From positions 1-64,000 of the forward strand of contig CAYTUK010000006.1 of NCBI GenBank assembly GCA_964441285.1: a DNA stretch of 64,000 nt. Direction: 5' to 3'. The translations under genes were made by a program, and so were the position numbers. The first letter of the stretch is position 1. Each line of letters opens with the position of its first letter. The notes beneath the pieces were generated by a model. That model did not search any database. It worked only from the letters and a program-made list of their open reading frames with translations, and was not told the DNA's origin. The DNA is from S010-25 sp964441285 (GTDB lineage Bacteria > Pseudomonadota > Gammaproteobacteria > SZUA-229). Positions 16,919 through 26,356 of this stretch are shown in pieces.

Positions 16919-18904
16919 TTAACTCACTTTGGTTGAATTAATATAGTCCTGCAGGAAATAATCCAGGGTTTCATCAATCGACTGATCCAGCATTATTTCT
17001 GGATGCCAGTCTAACACCTTACGCGCATTTTCGATGCTGGGGCGGCGGTGCTGCACATCCTGATAACCATCACCGTAATAAGTACGACTTTCTGTTTCGA
17101 CCATACCGGCAAACGGTGGAAACTGATTTCGTAGCGGGTGGGCTTCAAATTTTTCTACTAAAATCTCTGCCATACGTTTAATACTGGCTTCATTGTCCGG
17201 GTTACCAATATTAAATATCTGGCCATCACTACAGCCGCCCCTGTTTTCAATAATGCGGAACAGGCATTCAACGCCTTCCTCAACATCCGTAAAACAGCGT
17301 TTCTGCTCGCCACCATCAATCAGTTGAATCGGTGTGCCTTCTACCAGATTTAATATTAACTGGGTAATCGCACGCGAACTACCAATGCGGGCAGAATCCA
17401 GCGTATCCAGGCGTGGACCAATCCAGTTAAATGGACGGAACAGGGTAAAAGGCAGGCCCGTTTTTTTACCGTAAGCCCAGATAACCCGATCCATTAACTG
17501 TTTGCTGGTTGAATATATCCAGCGTTGTTTTTCAATCGGGCCGGTAATCAGATTCGAGGTGTTCTCATCAAACATTTCATCCGTGCACATACCATACACT
17601 TCAGAGGTTGAAGGGAAGATAATACGGGTACCATACTTGGCGCAGTAACGAACAATGCGTAAATTTTCCTCAAAGTCGAGTTCAAATACGCGCAGTGGAT
17701 TACGGGTATATTCTATCGGCGTAGCAATCGCAATTAACGGCAGAACCACATCACATTTCTTAACGTGGTATTCAATCCATTCGCGGTGAACAGTAATATC
17801 GCCTTCATGAAAATAAAAATCCGGCTTATGCAATAAACGCCTGATCGCACTGCTGGACAAGTCCATACCATGTACTTCATAACCACCATCTTGCAACAAA
17901 CGCTCAACCAGAAAATTACCGATAAAACCATTCACCCCAAGAATTAACACTTTGGTTTTATGATTGGCTGAAGTTTTTTCAAATTTTGGCCCCAGACGCA
18001 TATCCTCAACCAGATTTAAATTTATTGCCAGTTGTGTGCCAGAACTAAACACGCCACCTTGCTGCTGGCCAAAATGAATACGCACAACACCCTGTCCACA
18101 GGCAATATCCAGTGGTTTGGTTGATAGAATTGTCCCTGGTTGTGCATCACTTTCCTGTGCCAGCGCCTCTACTTCCCAGACCAGTAATTCACGTTGCCCC
18201 GCATAAGTAAACGCACCTGGATAAGGTTGAGTGACAGCGCGCACCAGATTATGAATCTCACTGGCAGAACGGCTCCAGTCGATGACTCCGTCTGCTGCTG
18301 TACGACCACCAAAATACGTTGCTGCAGCCTGATCCTGCGGAGTTAATGTAAGCTTGCCATTTTTGATGCTCGGTAAATATTCATCCAGCATGGAACTGGC
18401 CGCTTCAACCTGTTTGTCGATTAAAGTTTTTGCGGTATCGTGGGGCTCGATTGCGACGGATTGCTGACAGACAATATCACCATTATCGGTGCTAACTGTC
18501 ATCGCATGCAGGGTAACTCCCGTTTCTGTTTCCCCATTGATTAACGCCCAGTTGGTTGGTACACGGCCACGATATTTTGGCAGCAATGAACCATGCAAAT
18601 TAAAACAACCTTTGCCTGGAATCTCCAGCAGCGCCTTCGATAACAGGTCACGGTAATAAAATGAAAACAGGATGTCGGGCTTCATTTCACGAATCTTTTC
18701 TAACCATAATGGATGATTAATATCATCCGGGGTATAAACAGGAATATCATGCCGCGCCGCCAGCTCAGCAACCGAAGCAAACCAGATGTTTTCATCACTA
18801 TCATCCGCATAGGTAAATACTGCTACAATCTCAAAACCGTTACGCAGTAGCGCTTCCAGCCCTGCGCACCCCATATTATGATATGCCGCTACAATTGCTC
18901 TCAT
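16919..18904 (-). CDS. arnA: Bifunctional UDP-L-Ara4N formyltransferase / UDP-glucuronate decarboxylase
   Basis: 661 residues, standard length. The N-terminal formyltransferase (about 1-300) carries CFNLHGSLLPKYRGRVPTNW with the catalytic Asn and His. The C-terminal decarboxylase (about 315-660) is an SDR with VLILGVNGFIGNFLVERLL and the YSTSKQ active-site Tyr-Lys pair. It makes UDP-4-keto-arabinose from UDP-glucuronate and formylates UDP-L-Ara4N. The UDP-glucose dehydrogenase that supplies the substrate is not in this window. Confidence 0.97.
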   Translation of the reverse strand: MRAIVAAYHNMGCAGLEALLRNGFEIVAVFTYADDSDENIWFASVAELAARHDIPVYTPDDINHPLWLEKIREMKPDILFSFYYRDLLSKALLEIPGKGCFNLHGSLLPKYRGRVPTNWALINGETETGVTLHAMTVSTDNGDIVCQQSVAIEPHDTAKTLIDKQVEAASSMLDEYLPSIKNGKLTLTPQDQAAATYFGGRTAADGVIDWSRSASEIHNLVRAVTQPYPGAFTYAGQRELLVWEVEALAQESDAQPGTILSTKPLDIACGQGVVRIHFGQQQGGVFSSGTQLAINLNLVEDMRLGPKFEKTSANHKTKVLILGVNGFIGNFLVERLLQDGGYEVHGMDLSSSAIRRLLHKPDFYFHEGDITVHREWIEYHVKKCDVVLPLIAIATPIEYTRNPLRVFELDFEENLRIVRYCAKYGTRIIFPSTSEVYGMCTDEMFDENTSNLITGPIEKQRWIYSTSKQLMDRVIWAYGKKTGLPFTLFRPFNWIGPRLDTLDSARIGSSRAITQLILNLVEGTPIQLIDGGEQKRCFTDVEEGVECLFRIIENRGGCSDGQIFNIGNPDNEASIKRMAEILVEKFEAHPLRNQFPPFAGMVETESRTYYGDGYQDVQHRRPSIENARKVLDWHPEIMLDQSIDETLDYFLQDYINSTKVS

Positions 18905-18934
18905 AGAACCCTCTTAAAATATATAAATGATTAA

Positions 18935-19975
18935 TTAATTTTCACTGTTAGTTTGGTGATTGACGGCAGTATCAGGCACTGCGTCTGTCACCTGTTGGCA
19001 ACCAACAACCTGATGCACAAAATATCGTGGTCGGGCGCGCACATCATGATAGATACGCCCGATATATTCACCCAGCAACCCCATCGCCAGCAACTGTACA
19101 CCGATAAAAATAAACAGAACCGCAAACACGGTGAACAGACCTTCACCCGCCCAGTGTGCACCGTAAACAAGCCGTGTAACCAACAGCACGAGACTGAAAG
19201 CAAAACCTGACAGTGCCAGCAAACCACCCAGCACACTTAACAGCCGTAATGGAAAAGTGGTCATGCTGGTGAGCAAATCAAACTGTAAATTAATCAGTTT
19301 CATCAAGCTGTATTTGGTTTCATCATTGCTGCGGTCAGCATGCATTACATTCACTTCACAGGTCTGTCGAGCAAAGGTATTGGCCAGTACCGGTATAAAA
19401 GTACTGCGCTCATGGCAGGCCAGCATCGCGTCAACAATGCTGCGATGATAGGCGCGTAACATACAGCCATAATCAGTCATCATCACGCCGGTGGCTTTCT
19501 GCACCGCTTTATTAATTATTTTTGAAGCACTACGGCGAAAAAAAGTATCCAGCCGATTCTGCCGCACACTACCCACCACATCACAACCCCGCCTGGATTT
19601 TTCCAGCAGCTTGGGAATTTCTTCCGGTGGATTTTGTAAATCTGCATCCAGCGTCACCACAACATCCCCTTTTGACTGTGCCAGACCTGCCATAACCGCT
19701 GCATGTTGACCATAGTTACGGTTCAGCAGAACACCGATTACTTTACCCTTGTGCTTATTAGCGGCCTGATTAATCAGTTCTGGAGAATGGTCTTTACTGC
19801 CATCATCCACCAAAATAATTTCATAGGCACAATCGAGCGCCTCACCCACCGCAACACAGCGGTTAACCAGTTCCTGCAAATTGACTTCTTCGTTGTAAAC
19901 CGGTGCCACCATTGAAACCAGTTTTAAATCGATGGTTACATCTTTGTTCAATTCGCTATTACATAAATCATTCAT
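18935..19975 (-). CDS. arnC: Undecaprenyl-phosphate 4-deoxy-4-formamido-L-arabinose transferase
   Basis: 346-residue GT2 transferase that loads formyl-Ara4N onto undecaprenyl phosphate at the inner membrane. The GT-A domain shows SMVAPVYNEEVNLQELV, the nucleotide site VDDGSKDHS and the metal-binding VTLDADLQNPPEE. Two C-terminal membrane helices follow (about 235-310), then a short cytosolic tail. It lies between arnB and arnA, in the canonical order. Confidence 0.96.
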   Translation of the reverse strand: MNDLCNSELNKDVTIDLKLVSMVAPVYNEEVNLQELVNRCVAVGEALDCAYEIILVDDGSKDHSPELINQAANKHKGKVIGVLLNRNYGQHAAVMAGLAQSKGDVVVTLDADLQNPPEEIPKLLEKSRRGCDVVGSVRQNRLDTFFRRSASKIINKAVQKATGVMMTDYGCMLRAYHRSIVDAMLACHERSTFIPVLANTFARQTCEVNVMHADRSNDETKYSLMKLINLQFDLLTSMTTFPLRLLSVLGGLLALSGFAFSLVLLVTRLVYGAHWAGEGLFTVFAVLFIFIGVQLLAMGLLGEYIGRIYHDVRARPRYFVHQVVGCQQVTDAVPDTAVNHQTNSEN

Positions 19976-20008
19976 ACAGTCAGGTATCTCATAATTAGCC
20001 AGGCTATC

Positions 20009-21211
20009 TTATTTTGGCGGTGCCAGTATATCTTTAATCACTGCAATCACACGCTCCACATCTGCTACGGCCATATCGGGGAACAGTGGCAATGAACAGA
20101 TACGCGCTGAATTCCATTCAGTGTTACTTAACTCCAGCGTGTTTTCTGCCTCATTACTGCTCGCTACGGTATTCTCGGCAGTGGTGGCAGAGTAATATTT
20201 TTCTCGATAATATTTCTGTTGATGCGCGGCACGAAAATGTAGCCCACTGCCTATCTGCCGTGCTTTTAGTGCCTGCATAAAATTATCACGACTCATGCCA
20301 ACGGCTTCAATATCGAGCCGGACTATAAACAGATGCCAGCAGTGCAACATGGCGTAATCAGGCACATCCAGCGGTTTAATGGCGGCCATATCCGCCAGTA
20401 AACGCCGATAATGCTGCGCCAGTTCAGTGCGCTGCTGATTGAGTGTCGGCAGACGTTTTAACTGCCCCAGACCCAGCACCGCATTCATATCTGGCAAATT
20501 ATATTTGTAGCCAGGTGTAAGCACTTCAGCCTGCGGCGCGCGACCCTGAGTTTCGCGGTCAAAGGCATCCAGGCCAAGACCGTGAAAACGTAATTGTCTG
20601 ATCTTTTCCGCCAGTGCTTTATCATCGGTACAAACCATACCCCCTTCACCGGTGGTAATATTTTTTATCGGGTGAAACGAAAAAATCGCCGTACCGACAT
20701 TACCCACTGGCACGCCTTTATATTCAGTACCAATCGCATGCGCCGCATCTTCGACCAGTTTTACATGGTAACGTTCAGCCAGTTCTCTGAGCGGCTCCAG
20801 ATCCAGCGAAGCCCCTGCATAATGCACCGGGATAATCAATTTTGTACGTTCAGTGATCAACGGCTCAATCCTTGCCGCTGTGGTCATTAAGGTGTGTTTA
20901 TCTACATCAACAAACACTGGTTTCGCGCCGCACAACTCAATCTGGTTGGGCGTGGAAACCCAGGTCATGGACGGGGTGATAACCTCATCACCTGGCCCGA
21001 TATTGAGCGCATGCAACAGCAGGTGCATTCCTGCGGTTGCCGAAGACAGCGCGATTGCATATTTTGCCCCAGTCAGCGCACCAACAGCGGCTTCCAATTC
21101 GGCATTTTTTGCACCCGTGGTAATCCAGCCGGAGCGCAGCACGTCGGCAACAGCAGTAATTTCAGCGTCCGAAATAGAAGGCCTGGACAAGGGCAGAAAA
21201 GGGCTGTTCAC
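20009..21211 (-). CDS. arnB: UDP-4-amino-4-deoxy-L-arabinose aminotransferase
   Basis: PLP-dependent DegT/DnrJ/EryC1 aminotransferase of 400 residues, about 20 longer than E. coli ArnB. The cofactor lysine is in FSFHPIKNITTGEGGMV, preceded by LVEDAAHAIGTEY. The extra length is one insertion near residues 345-364 consisting of two tandem 10-residue units, AENTVASSNE and AENTLELSNT, just before the conserved EWNS-RICSLPLFPDM. First gene of arnBCADTEF; the 179 bp upstream (21212-21390) must hold the promoter, but no convincing PmrA-type box was seen. Confidence 0.96.
   Translation of the reverse strand: MNSPFLPLSRPSISDAEITAVADVLRSGWITTGAKNAELEAAVGALTGAKYAIALSSATAGMHLLLHALNIGPGDEVITPSMTWVSTPNQIELCGAKPVFVDVDKHTLMTTAARIEPLITERTKLIIPVHYAGASLDLEPLRELAERYHVKLVEDAAHAIGTEYKGVPVGNVGTAIFSFHPIKNITTGEGGMVCTDDKALAEKIRQLRFHGLGLDAFDRETQGRAPQAEVLTPGYKYNLPDMNAVLGLGQLKRLPTLNQQRTELAQHYRRLLADMAAIKPLDVPDYAMLHCWHLFIVRLDIEAVGMSRDNFMQALKARQIGSGLHFRAAHQQKYYREKYYSATTAENTVASSNEAENTLELSNTEWNSARICSLPLFPDMAVADVERVIAVIKDILAPPK
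20120..20179 (-). repeat. Tandem 30-bp duplication inside arnB
   Basis: Two adjacent 30-base units (20150-20179 and 20120-20149, read on the minus strand) encode AENTVASSNE and AENTLELSNT. The DNA of the two units has diverged mostly at synonymous and exchangeable positions, so the duplication is not recent. It falls in a surface loop position between the helix ending HQQKYYREKYY and the conserved C-terminal segment. Confidence 0.7.
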
Positions 21212-21390
21212 GAGATTGCAGGCATAATTTAAAGCGCTTCGATGTGTTGTTACGTACTATCTTGTTATTCGGATACTTGCACTCATCATTTGTGCTCGAT
21301 GATTAGCGCCATTAGAAAGTGCTAATTTTACACTATCCAGGCACTATCATGCACCCCTCCAAACTGCCTATAGTATAGAAATCATTCCGA

Positions 21391-22197
21391 TTAGACCTGT
21401 TTTGCCCGCTCAATCATGGCATTAATCGCCTTTTCCATTTGCATCTGCACTTGAGGCAGATCTTTATTTATTAGCTGCGACTCCACAACTACCGGTTCGC
21501 CAACCACGATCACAACTTGTGTGAATGGTTTGGGTAGCATGAACTTATCCCACGAACCGAGATACCAGGCGTTTTTAGTGGCGCAAGCTATCGGTAACAG
21601 TGGCGCACCGGTCATGCGTGATAACATGACCGCCCCAGGTTTAAATTTAAACCTGGGGCCGGTTGGGCCATCCGGCGTGGTCACTGGCGAAACCCCCTGC
21701 CTGACAATGACCTGATACATTTCCCGTAATGCCTGTGCACCAGTACGGGTGGACGAACCACGAATCACTCTGGCACCTCTGGAGGCAACAATTTTAGCCG
21801 GGATATCCCCATCCCCTGAGGGGCTGATTAAAAACCCCACCTTCAAACCGCGTTTAAGTTGTTGCAACATATACCAGCCACAAAACAGATGCTGTTGATG
21901 CCAGTATACGGGAATCACCGGTTTGCCATCGGCCAGCACTTTATCCATATTGACCTGACCAACCACCTTCACTCGACAACTTAACCAGATAAAATTAACC
22001 AGTAGCCAGACAGCCGGCTTTAACAGGGCAAAACTGAGTTTACGTTTAAATGTCAGCTGACGTGGCTGCTCCTGCATATTCGACCGAGTTGTGAATGGCC
22101 TGGCCACATCAACCACTGATTCGCCAGTCTCGACTTCAGTTTTACCCGTTCTCGGTTTATCTGCCGTGGGTTTTTTTTCGTACGGATTTTGCATCAT
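21391..22197 (-). CDS. DUF374 lysophospholipid acyltransferase-like protein
   Basis: 268 residues. After a charged, probably disordered N-terminus (about 50 residues) and a membrane segment (LLKPAVWLLVNFIWLSC), the DUF374 core begins with VIPVYWHQQHLFCGWYML, where the histidine is expected to be catalytic. It continues with LISPSGDGDIPAKIVASRGA, GPTGPRFKFKPGAVMLSRMT and PLLPIACATKNAW. The family belongs to the LPLAT/GPAT fold and is thought to acylate lipids, sometimes lipid A related. It ends a minus-strand pair with the phosphopantetheinyl transferase 31 bp upstream. Confidence 0.82.
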   Translation of the reverse strand: MMQNPYEKKPTADKPRTGKTEVETGESVVDVARPFTTRSNMQEQPRQLTFKRKLSFALLKPAVWLLVNFIWLSCRVKVVGQVNMDKVLADGKPVIPVYWHQQHLFCGWYMLQQLKRGLKVGFLISPSGDGDIPAKIVASRGARVIRGSSTRTGAQALREMYQVIVRQGVSPVTTPDGPTGPRFKFKPGAVMLSRMTGAPLLPIACATKNAWYLGSWDKFMLPKPFTQVVIVVGEPVVVESQLINKDLPQVQMQMEKAINAMIERAKQV

Positions 22198-22228
22198 AAT
22201 GCTCTGTTCTGTTAAAAAAATGGCGACC

Positions 22229-22957
22229 TTAAATCAATCTCTCGGCCAACAGACTCTCCTGACTTAAGTGTTTAATGTTCAATTCATTTAATGCCGCTGA
22301 AGTCGCCAGTGAAATCGTGAATCGTGAATCAATATCTATCGCTCTCAAATACCAGCAGTTACCACCAAACGACACGGTTATCGAGGCTTCATGTAACCGT
22401 GAACCAAGCCTTTTAGCATCACCTGTTTCCACCTCCCGCATACGTGACAGCCCGGCAGTATCTGCGGCTTTAACGACGGCTTCCTTGATCGACCATAACC
22501 GGAAAAAGCTTTCTGGCTGTTGCTGAATCTGCATTAACTCATGCGGCTGCATCACGGCTTTGAATGCCAGCCGTTTTAAAGGTCGAATTTTCTCAGCATC
22601 CACCCCCACTTTCAGTTGTCGACTGGCAACCACCAGAACCAGATTATCCGAATGGCTGATATTGAAATCAAACCCAGTTGTTGACGGCCAGCAAGGTTTG
22701 CCCTGTTTTTTATATTCCAGTTCAGCAAGATCAAAGTTATGTACCTGCAAATCCATTGCACACTGCTTTAACAGACGCAGCCCCAGCAGAGAGCTATCCT
22801 GATCTGTTTTATGTAAAAGCCGCAGGATGGCCTGCTTTTTTTCTCCCGAAAGCGCATTTAACCAGCACTGACGTAATTTTTCATTAATTACCGAGTGATT
22901 TTTATCGCCACCGCGCCAAGTGTAATATAATCTAACCTCATTTTTCTGCGTTTCCAT
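22229..22957 (-). CDS. 4'-phosphopantetheinyl transferase (Sfp/HetI type)
   Basis: Transfers phosphopantetheine from CoA to a serine on carrier proteins. It has 242 residues from the ATG at 22957. A frame extending to 23095 exists, but its extra 46 residues would overlap the divergent P450 gene and match nothing. Motifs: NFDLAELEYKKQGKPCW, FNISHSDNLVLVV, then VGVDAEKIRPL (magnesium ligands) and FRLWSIKEAVVKA. Its length and internal repeat fit the Sfp class used by secondary or special lipid pathways rather than AcpS. The divergent operon encodes a carrier domain that is a plausible substrate. Confidence 0.9.
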   Translation of the reverse strand: METQKNEVRLYYTWRGGDKNHSVINEKLRQCWLNALSGEKKQAILRLLHKTDQDSSLLGLRLLKQCAMDLQVHNFDLAELEYKKQGKPCWPSTTGFDFNISHSDNLVLVVASRQLKVGVDAEKIRPLKRLAFKAVMQPHELMQIQQQPESFFRLWSIKEAVVKAADTAGLSRMREVETGDAKRLGSRLHEASITVSFGGNCWYLRAIDIDSRFTISLATSAALNELNIKHLSQESLLAERLI

Positions 22958-22997
22958 GTGACCCACATTATGAATGTAACCATAAAAAAACACTATT

Positions 22998-24326
22998 ATG
23001 CCTGATGATAATAAATCAACAACGCCTGTTTCTACACCCCCAGGCCCCGATGAAGCAGTGCAGATTGATATAAACCTGCAATCACAACAGCTCATCAGAC
23101 AAATGATTCAGCGTTATGGCGATATATTTCGACTTCATGTCCCCAAACGCAACCATGATGCCTGGGTGGTAACAAACCCCGATGCGATCAAACATATTCT
23201 GGTTTCTAACCATACAAATTACCACAAGGGGACTGGCTTCGAACGTGTAAAAATGCTGCTGGGTAATGGCATTATCGTCAGCGATGGTCCCTTCTGGCGA
23301 CGCCAGCGCACGATGATTCAGCCCGCTTTCAGTCGCAAAAATGTTCACCATATGTGCACTATGATGAAAACGGTTACCCAACGATTAATTCCCCGCTGGC
23401 AACATAAAGCTGAAAGCGGGGAGGCCATTGATATCACCACCGAAATGAGTCAATTCGCCCTGGAAGTGATATTACGCGCCTTAATCGGCGACGACCTCGA
23501 ACTGCTGATAAAAGCACAGGGGGAAAATCCTTTTGCCTTTTTAACCAAAGACACCACGCGGGATCTGGCCCTGGCAATGAAATTTCGCCAGCTGATGCCG
23601 TTGATTCAAGCGCTCATCAGTCGGCGTCGGGAGAATAACGAAACCCACTATGATCTACTATCTTCGTTGATGCTGGCTACCGATAAAAGTGGCAACAGCA
23701 TGACCGACAGGGAGTTAATTGATGAGATTATGACGATGATTATCGCCGGCCATGAAACCTCGGCAGGCACATTAAACTGGGTCTGGTATGAAATCTCCCG
23801 GCATCCTCGCTGTGGAGAAAAATTATTTCACGAAGTCGCAAAATATGTGTGCAAAAACAGCATTACGGTGGCTAACGTGACCAAACTCCATTACACCAAA
23901 CAGGTCATTAATGAAACCTTGCGACTGTATCCACCAGTCTGGTTATTCTCTCGCAGAGCGGTTAATGACGACACGGTTGCTGGTTATTATTTACCCGCAA
24001 ACACAGATATTTACCTGTCGCCTTTTTTCACCCATCGCAACCCGGCGTTGTGGGAGCAACCAGAGGAATTTAATCCTGAGCATTTTAGAAATGATGGCGT
24101 GGCACTCAAACATAAATATGCTTTTTTCCCTTTTTCGGCCGGCTCAAGACGTTGTATCGGTGAATACTTTTCCTATATTGAAATGCAAACCCACCTGGCT
24201 ATATTAGCGAACCGCTTTACATTACAACCTGTTCCCGACCAAAAAATCGAATTAGACCCTGGCATAAACCTGCGCACCAAAAACAGTATTATGATGACAG
24301 TAGCCATTCGTCAGCCTACAGGCTAA
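22998..24326 (+). CDS. Cytochrome P450
   Basis: 442-residue soluble bacterial P450. Hallmarks: I-helix AGHETS at 250-255, ExxR in NETLRLYPPVWLFSR (E306, R309), and the heme loop FPFSAGSRRCIGEYF with Cys386 as the axial ligand. The architecture resembles fatty-acid or alkane-type P450s (HNHTNYHKGTGFERVKMLLG-like segments were not used for assignment). It starts 40 bp from the divergent phosphopantetheinyl transferase and is followed after 53 bp by a fatty-acyl-AMP ligase with a carrier domain, so an acyl-carrier-bound fatty acid is a plausible substrate. No ferredoxin or reductase partner is adjacent. Confidence 0.93.
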   Translation: MPDDNKSTTPVSTPPGPDEAVQIDINLQSQQLIRQMIQRYGDIFRLHVPKRNHDAWVVTNPDAIKHILVSNHTNYHKGTGFERVKMLLGNGIIVSDGPFWRRQRTMIQPAFSRKNVHHMCTMMKTVTQRLIPRWQHKAESGEAIDITTEMSQFALEVILRALIGDDLELLIKAQGENPFAFLTKDTTRDLALAMKFRQLMPLIQALISRRRENNETHYDLLSSLMLATDKSGNSMTDRELIDEIMTMIIAGHETSAGTLNWVWYEISRHPRCGEKLFHEVAKYVCKNSITVANVTKLHYTKQVINETLRLYPPVWLFSRRAVNDDTVAGYYLPANTDIYLSPFFTHRNPALWEQPEEFNPEHFRNDGVALKHKYAFFPFSAGSRRCIGEYFSYIEMQTHLAILANRFTLQPVPDQKIELDPGINLRTKNSIMMTVAIRQPTG

Positions 24327-24379
24327 AATTTACACCCTGTCTTCCTGCAAGATCAATCAAACTAACAAGCAAATAACCC

Positions 24380-26338
24380 ATGACTTTTCAAACGCTCACT
24401 CAGGCACTTAATGCCCATGCCAGCAACGACTATAGTATCAATTATTTACGCAGCCAGAGCGATGAAGCAGATGTCGGTTTTGCTGATTTAAAACAACGCG
24501 CACTGGGTATTCTATTTAATCTGCAACAACACGGTCTAAAGGTCGGTGACGAATGCATTCTGCTTACTGACAACAATGAATTTTTTCTGGATGCTTTCTG
24601 GGCCTGTTTATATGGCGGGATTATTCCCGTTCCAGTCGCCGTTGCCAGCAATGACGAGCACCGTTACAAATTGTTGCGCATCTTCAATAAACTGACTCAT
24701 CCACAACTTTATACGGAGACAAAAATACTGCAAAAACTTACGGAGTTTTGCACCCTGAACAACCTGCCAGATGCCGCAAATGAACTGACACAGAGCTGCT
24801 TTCTTATTGAATCAATCGAAGATATTTCTCAACCAGGCAACATCCATACAGCCCAACCTGAAGATACCGCATTTATTCAGTTTTCATCCGGCTCCACCAG
24901 CGAACCGAAAGGCGTGGTGTTAACGCATAAAAATATTCTCACAAATATCAATGCCATCATAAAAAGCGCCGCTTTCACTCCCGCAGACCGAATGTTCAGC
25001 TGGATGCCACTCACTCATGACATGGGCATGATTGGTTTCCACTTAACGGCAATTGTTGCACGCATGAACCACATTATTATGGATACCCGTATTTTTGTCC
25101 GCCGACCTTTATTATGGCTAACCGTCGCCAGTGAAAAGCAGGCAACCATTCTGTGTTCACCTAATTTTGGCTATAAACACTTTCTTAAAGTTTTTGAAAG
25201 CAGAGGGATAGACCCGATTGACCTCAGCCGTGTACGTTTAATCTTTAATGGCGCAGAACCTATTTCTATCGCTATTTGTGAACAGTTTCTTCAGACAATG
25301 AAACCTTTTGGCCTCAACGAGACAACCATGTTCCCCGTTTATGGCCTGGCTGAAGCTAGCCTGGCGGTTTCTTTCCCTGCGCTTGAAACCACCCTGCAAA
25401 CAGTGACAGTTAAACGTAATCAACTCGGCATTGGTGATACTCTCGAACAAATTAAGCCCTCAGATGAAACCATAACCCTCGTACTGCTTGGCAAGCCCAT
25501 TCAGGACTGTGAAGTACGCATTGTGGGGAATAACCATACTGTACTCGCAGAGAAGCATATCGGTCATATCCAGTTAAAAGGCGATAATGTCACCCGCGGT
25601 TATTACCACGATGATGAAATTAATCACGCACTTATCAGCGAGGATGGCTGGCTGGATACGGGGGACTCCGGCGCATTTGTAAACGGGCAACTGCTCATTA
25701 CTGGTCGTGTTAAGGACATTATTTTTGTTAATGGACAGAACTTTTATTCCCATGATCTTGAAAATATTCTGCACCAACTCGATGGACTTGAACTCGGTAA
25801 AGTTATCGTTGATGGCGCACGTACCTCAGCCAGTGATGCAGATGAACTGATCGTTTATATTTTACACCGTGGTGATATTGAAGATTTTTTACCGACAGTA
25901 CGGCAAGTGCGTAAAACCATAAACCAGACGATAGGTATTGAAGTAAGTCAGGTAATCGCGATTAAACACGTCCCCAAAACCACCAGTGGTAAAATACAAC
26001 GCTACCTGTTAACTGAAAAATACATAAACGGCGATTACAATACTATTATCGCTGCAATACAATTATCCATTACCGCCACACAACCAGATGAATCGCATAA
26101 TGCACAGCCAGATAACATTGCCACACATATTAGTGAAATTTGCCACGATACCGTTACTGATAAAACGATTGGCCTTGATGACAACTTATTCGAAACCGGT
26201 ATCAGCTCGCTGGCACTGGCAGAAATTCACGAACAAATTGATCATTATTACCCCGGTAAAGTTGAAATTAATGATTTATTTGATCATCCCACCATTCACC
26301 AGCTTGCACTCTTCCTGGAAAGTAAAATCAACCCATAA
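24380..26338 (+). CDS. Fatty-acyl-AMP ligase with C-terminal acyl carrier domain
   Basis: 652 residues. The adenylation domain (about 1-555) has IQFSSGSTSEPKGVVLTHKN near 166-185, WMPLTHDMGMIGFH, YGLAEASLAV and GWLDTGDSGAFVNGQLLITG, as in FAAL enzymes that activate fatty acids for carrier proteins without CoA release. A carrier domain follows (about 575-650), with the attachment serine in DNLFETGISSLALAEI (Ser610; the usual Asp before it is Ser). The carrier therefore receives the acyl chain in cis once primed by the divergent phosphopantetheinyl transferase. No polyketide or NRPS module is nearby. Confidence 0.88.
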   Translation: MTFQTLTQALNAHASNDYSINYLRSQSDEADVGFADLKQRALGILFNLQQHGLKVGDECILLTDNNEFFLDAFWACLYGGIIPVPVAVASNDEHRYKLLRIFNKLTHPQLYTETKILQKLTEFCTLNNLPDAANELTQSCFLIESIEDISQPGNIHTAQPEDTAFIQFSSGSTSEPKGVVLTHKNILTNINAIIKSAAFTPADRMFSWMPLTHDMGMIGFHLTAIVARMNHIIMDTRIFVRRPLLWLTVASEKQATILCSPNFGYKHFLKVFESRGIDPIDLSRVRLIFNGAEPISIAICEQFLQTMKPFGLNETTMFPVYGLAEASLAVSFPALETTLQTVTVKRNQLGIGDTLEQIKPSDETITLVLLGKPIQDCEVRIVGNNHTVLAEKHIGHIQLKGDNVTRGYYHDDEINHALISEDGWLDTGDSGAFVNGQLLITGRVKDIIFVNGQNFYSHDLENILHQLDGLELGKVIVDGARTSASDADELIVYILHRGDIEDFLPTVRQVRKTINQTIGIEVSQVIAIKHVPKTTSGKIQRYLLTEKYINGDYNTIIAAIQLSITATQPDESHNAQPDNIATHISEICHDTVTDKTIGLDDNLFETGISSLALAEIHEQIDHYYPGKVEINDLFDHPTIHQLALFLESKINP

Positions 26339-26356
26339 AAACCCTCTGGATAAGTT

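Noticed and set aside
22958..23095. 46-residue N-terminal extension of the phosphopantetheinyl transferase
   Set aside because: Would overlap the divergent P450 coding sequence by about 98 bases and shows no conserved sequence; the ATG at 22957 gives a standard-length enzyme.
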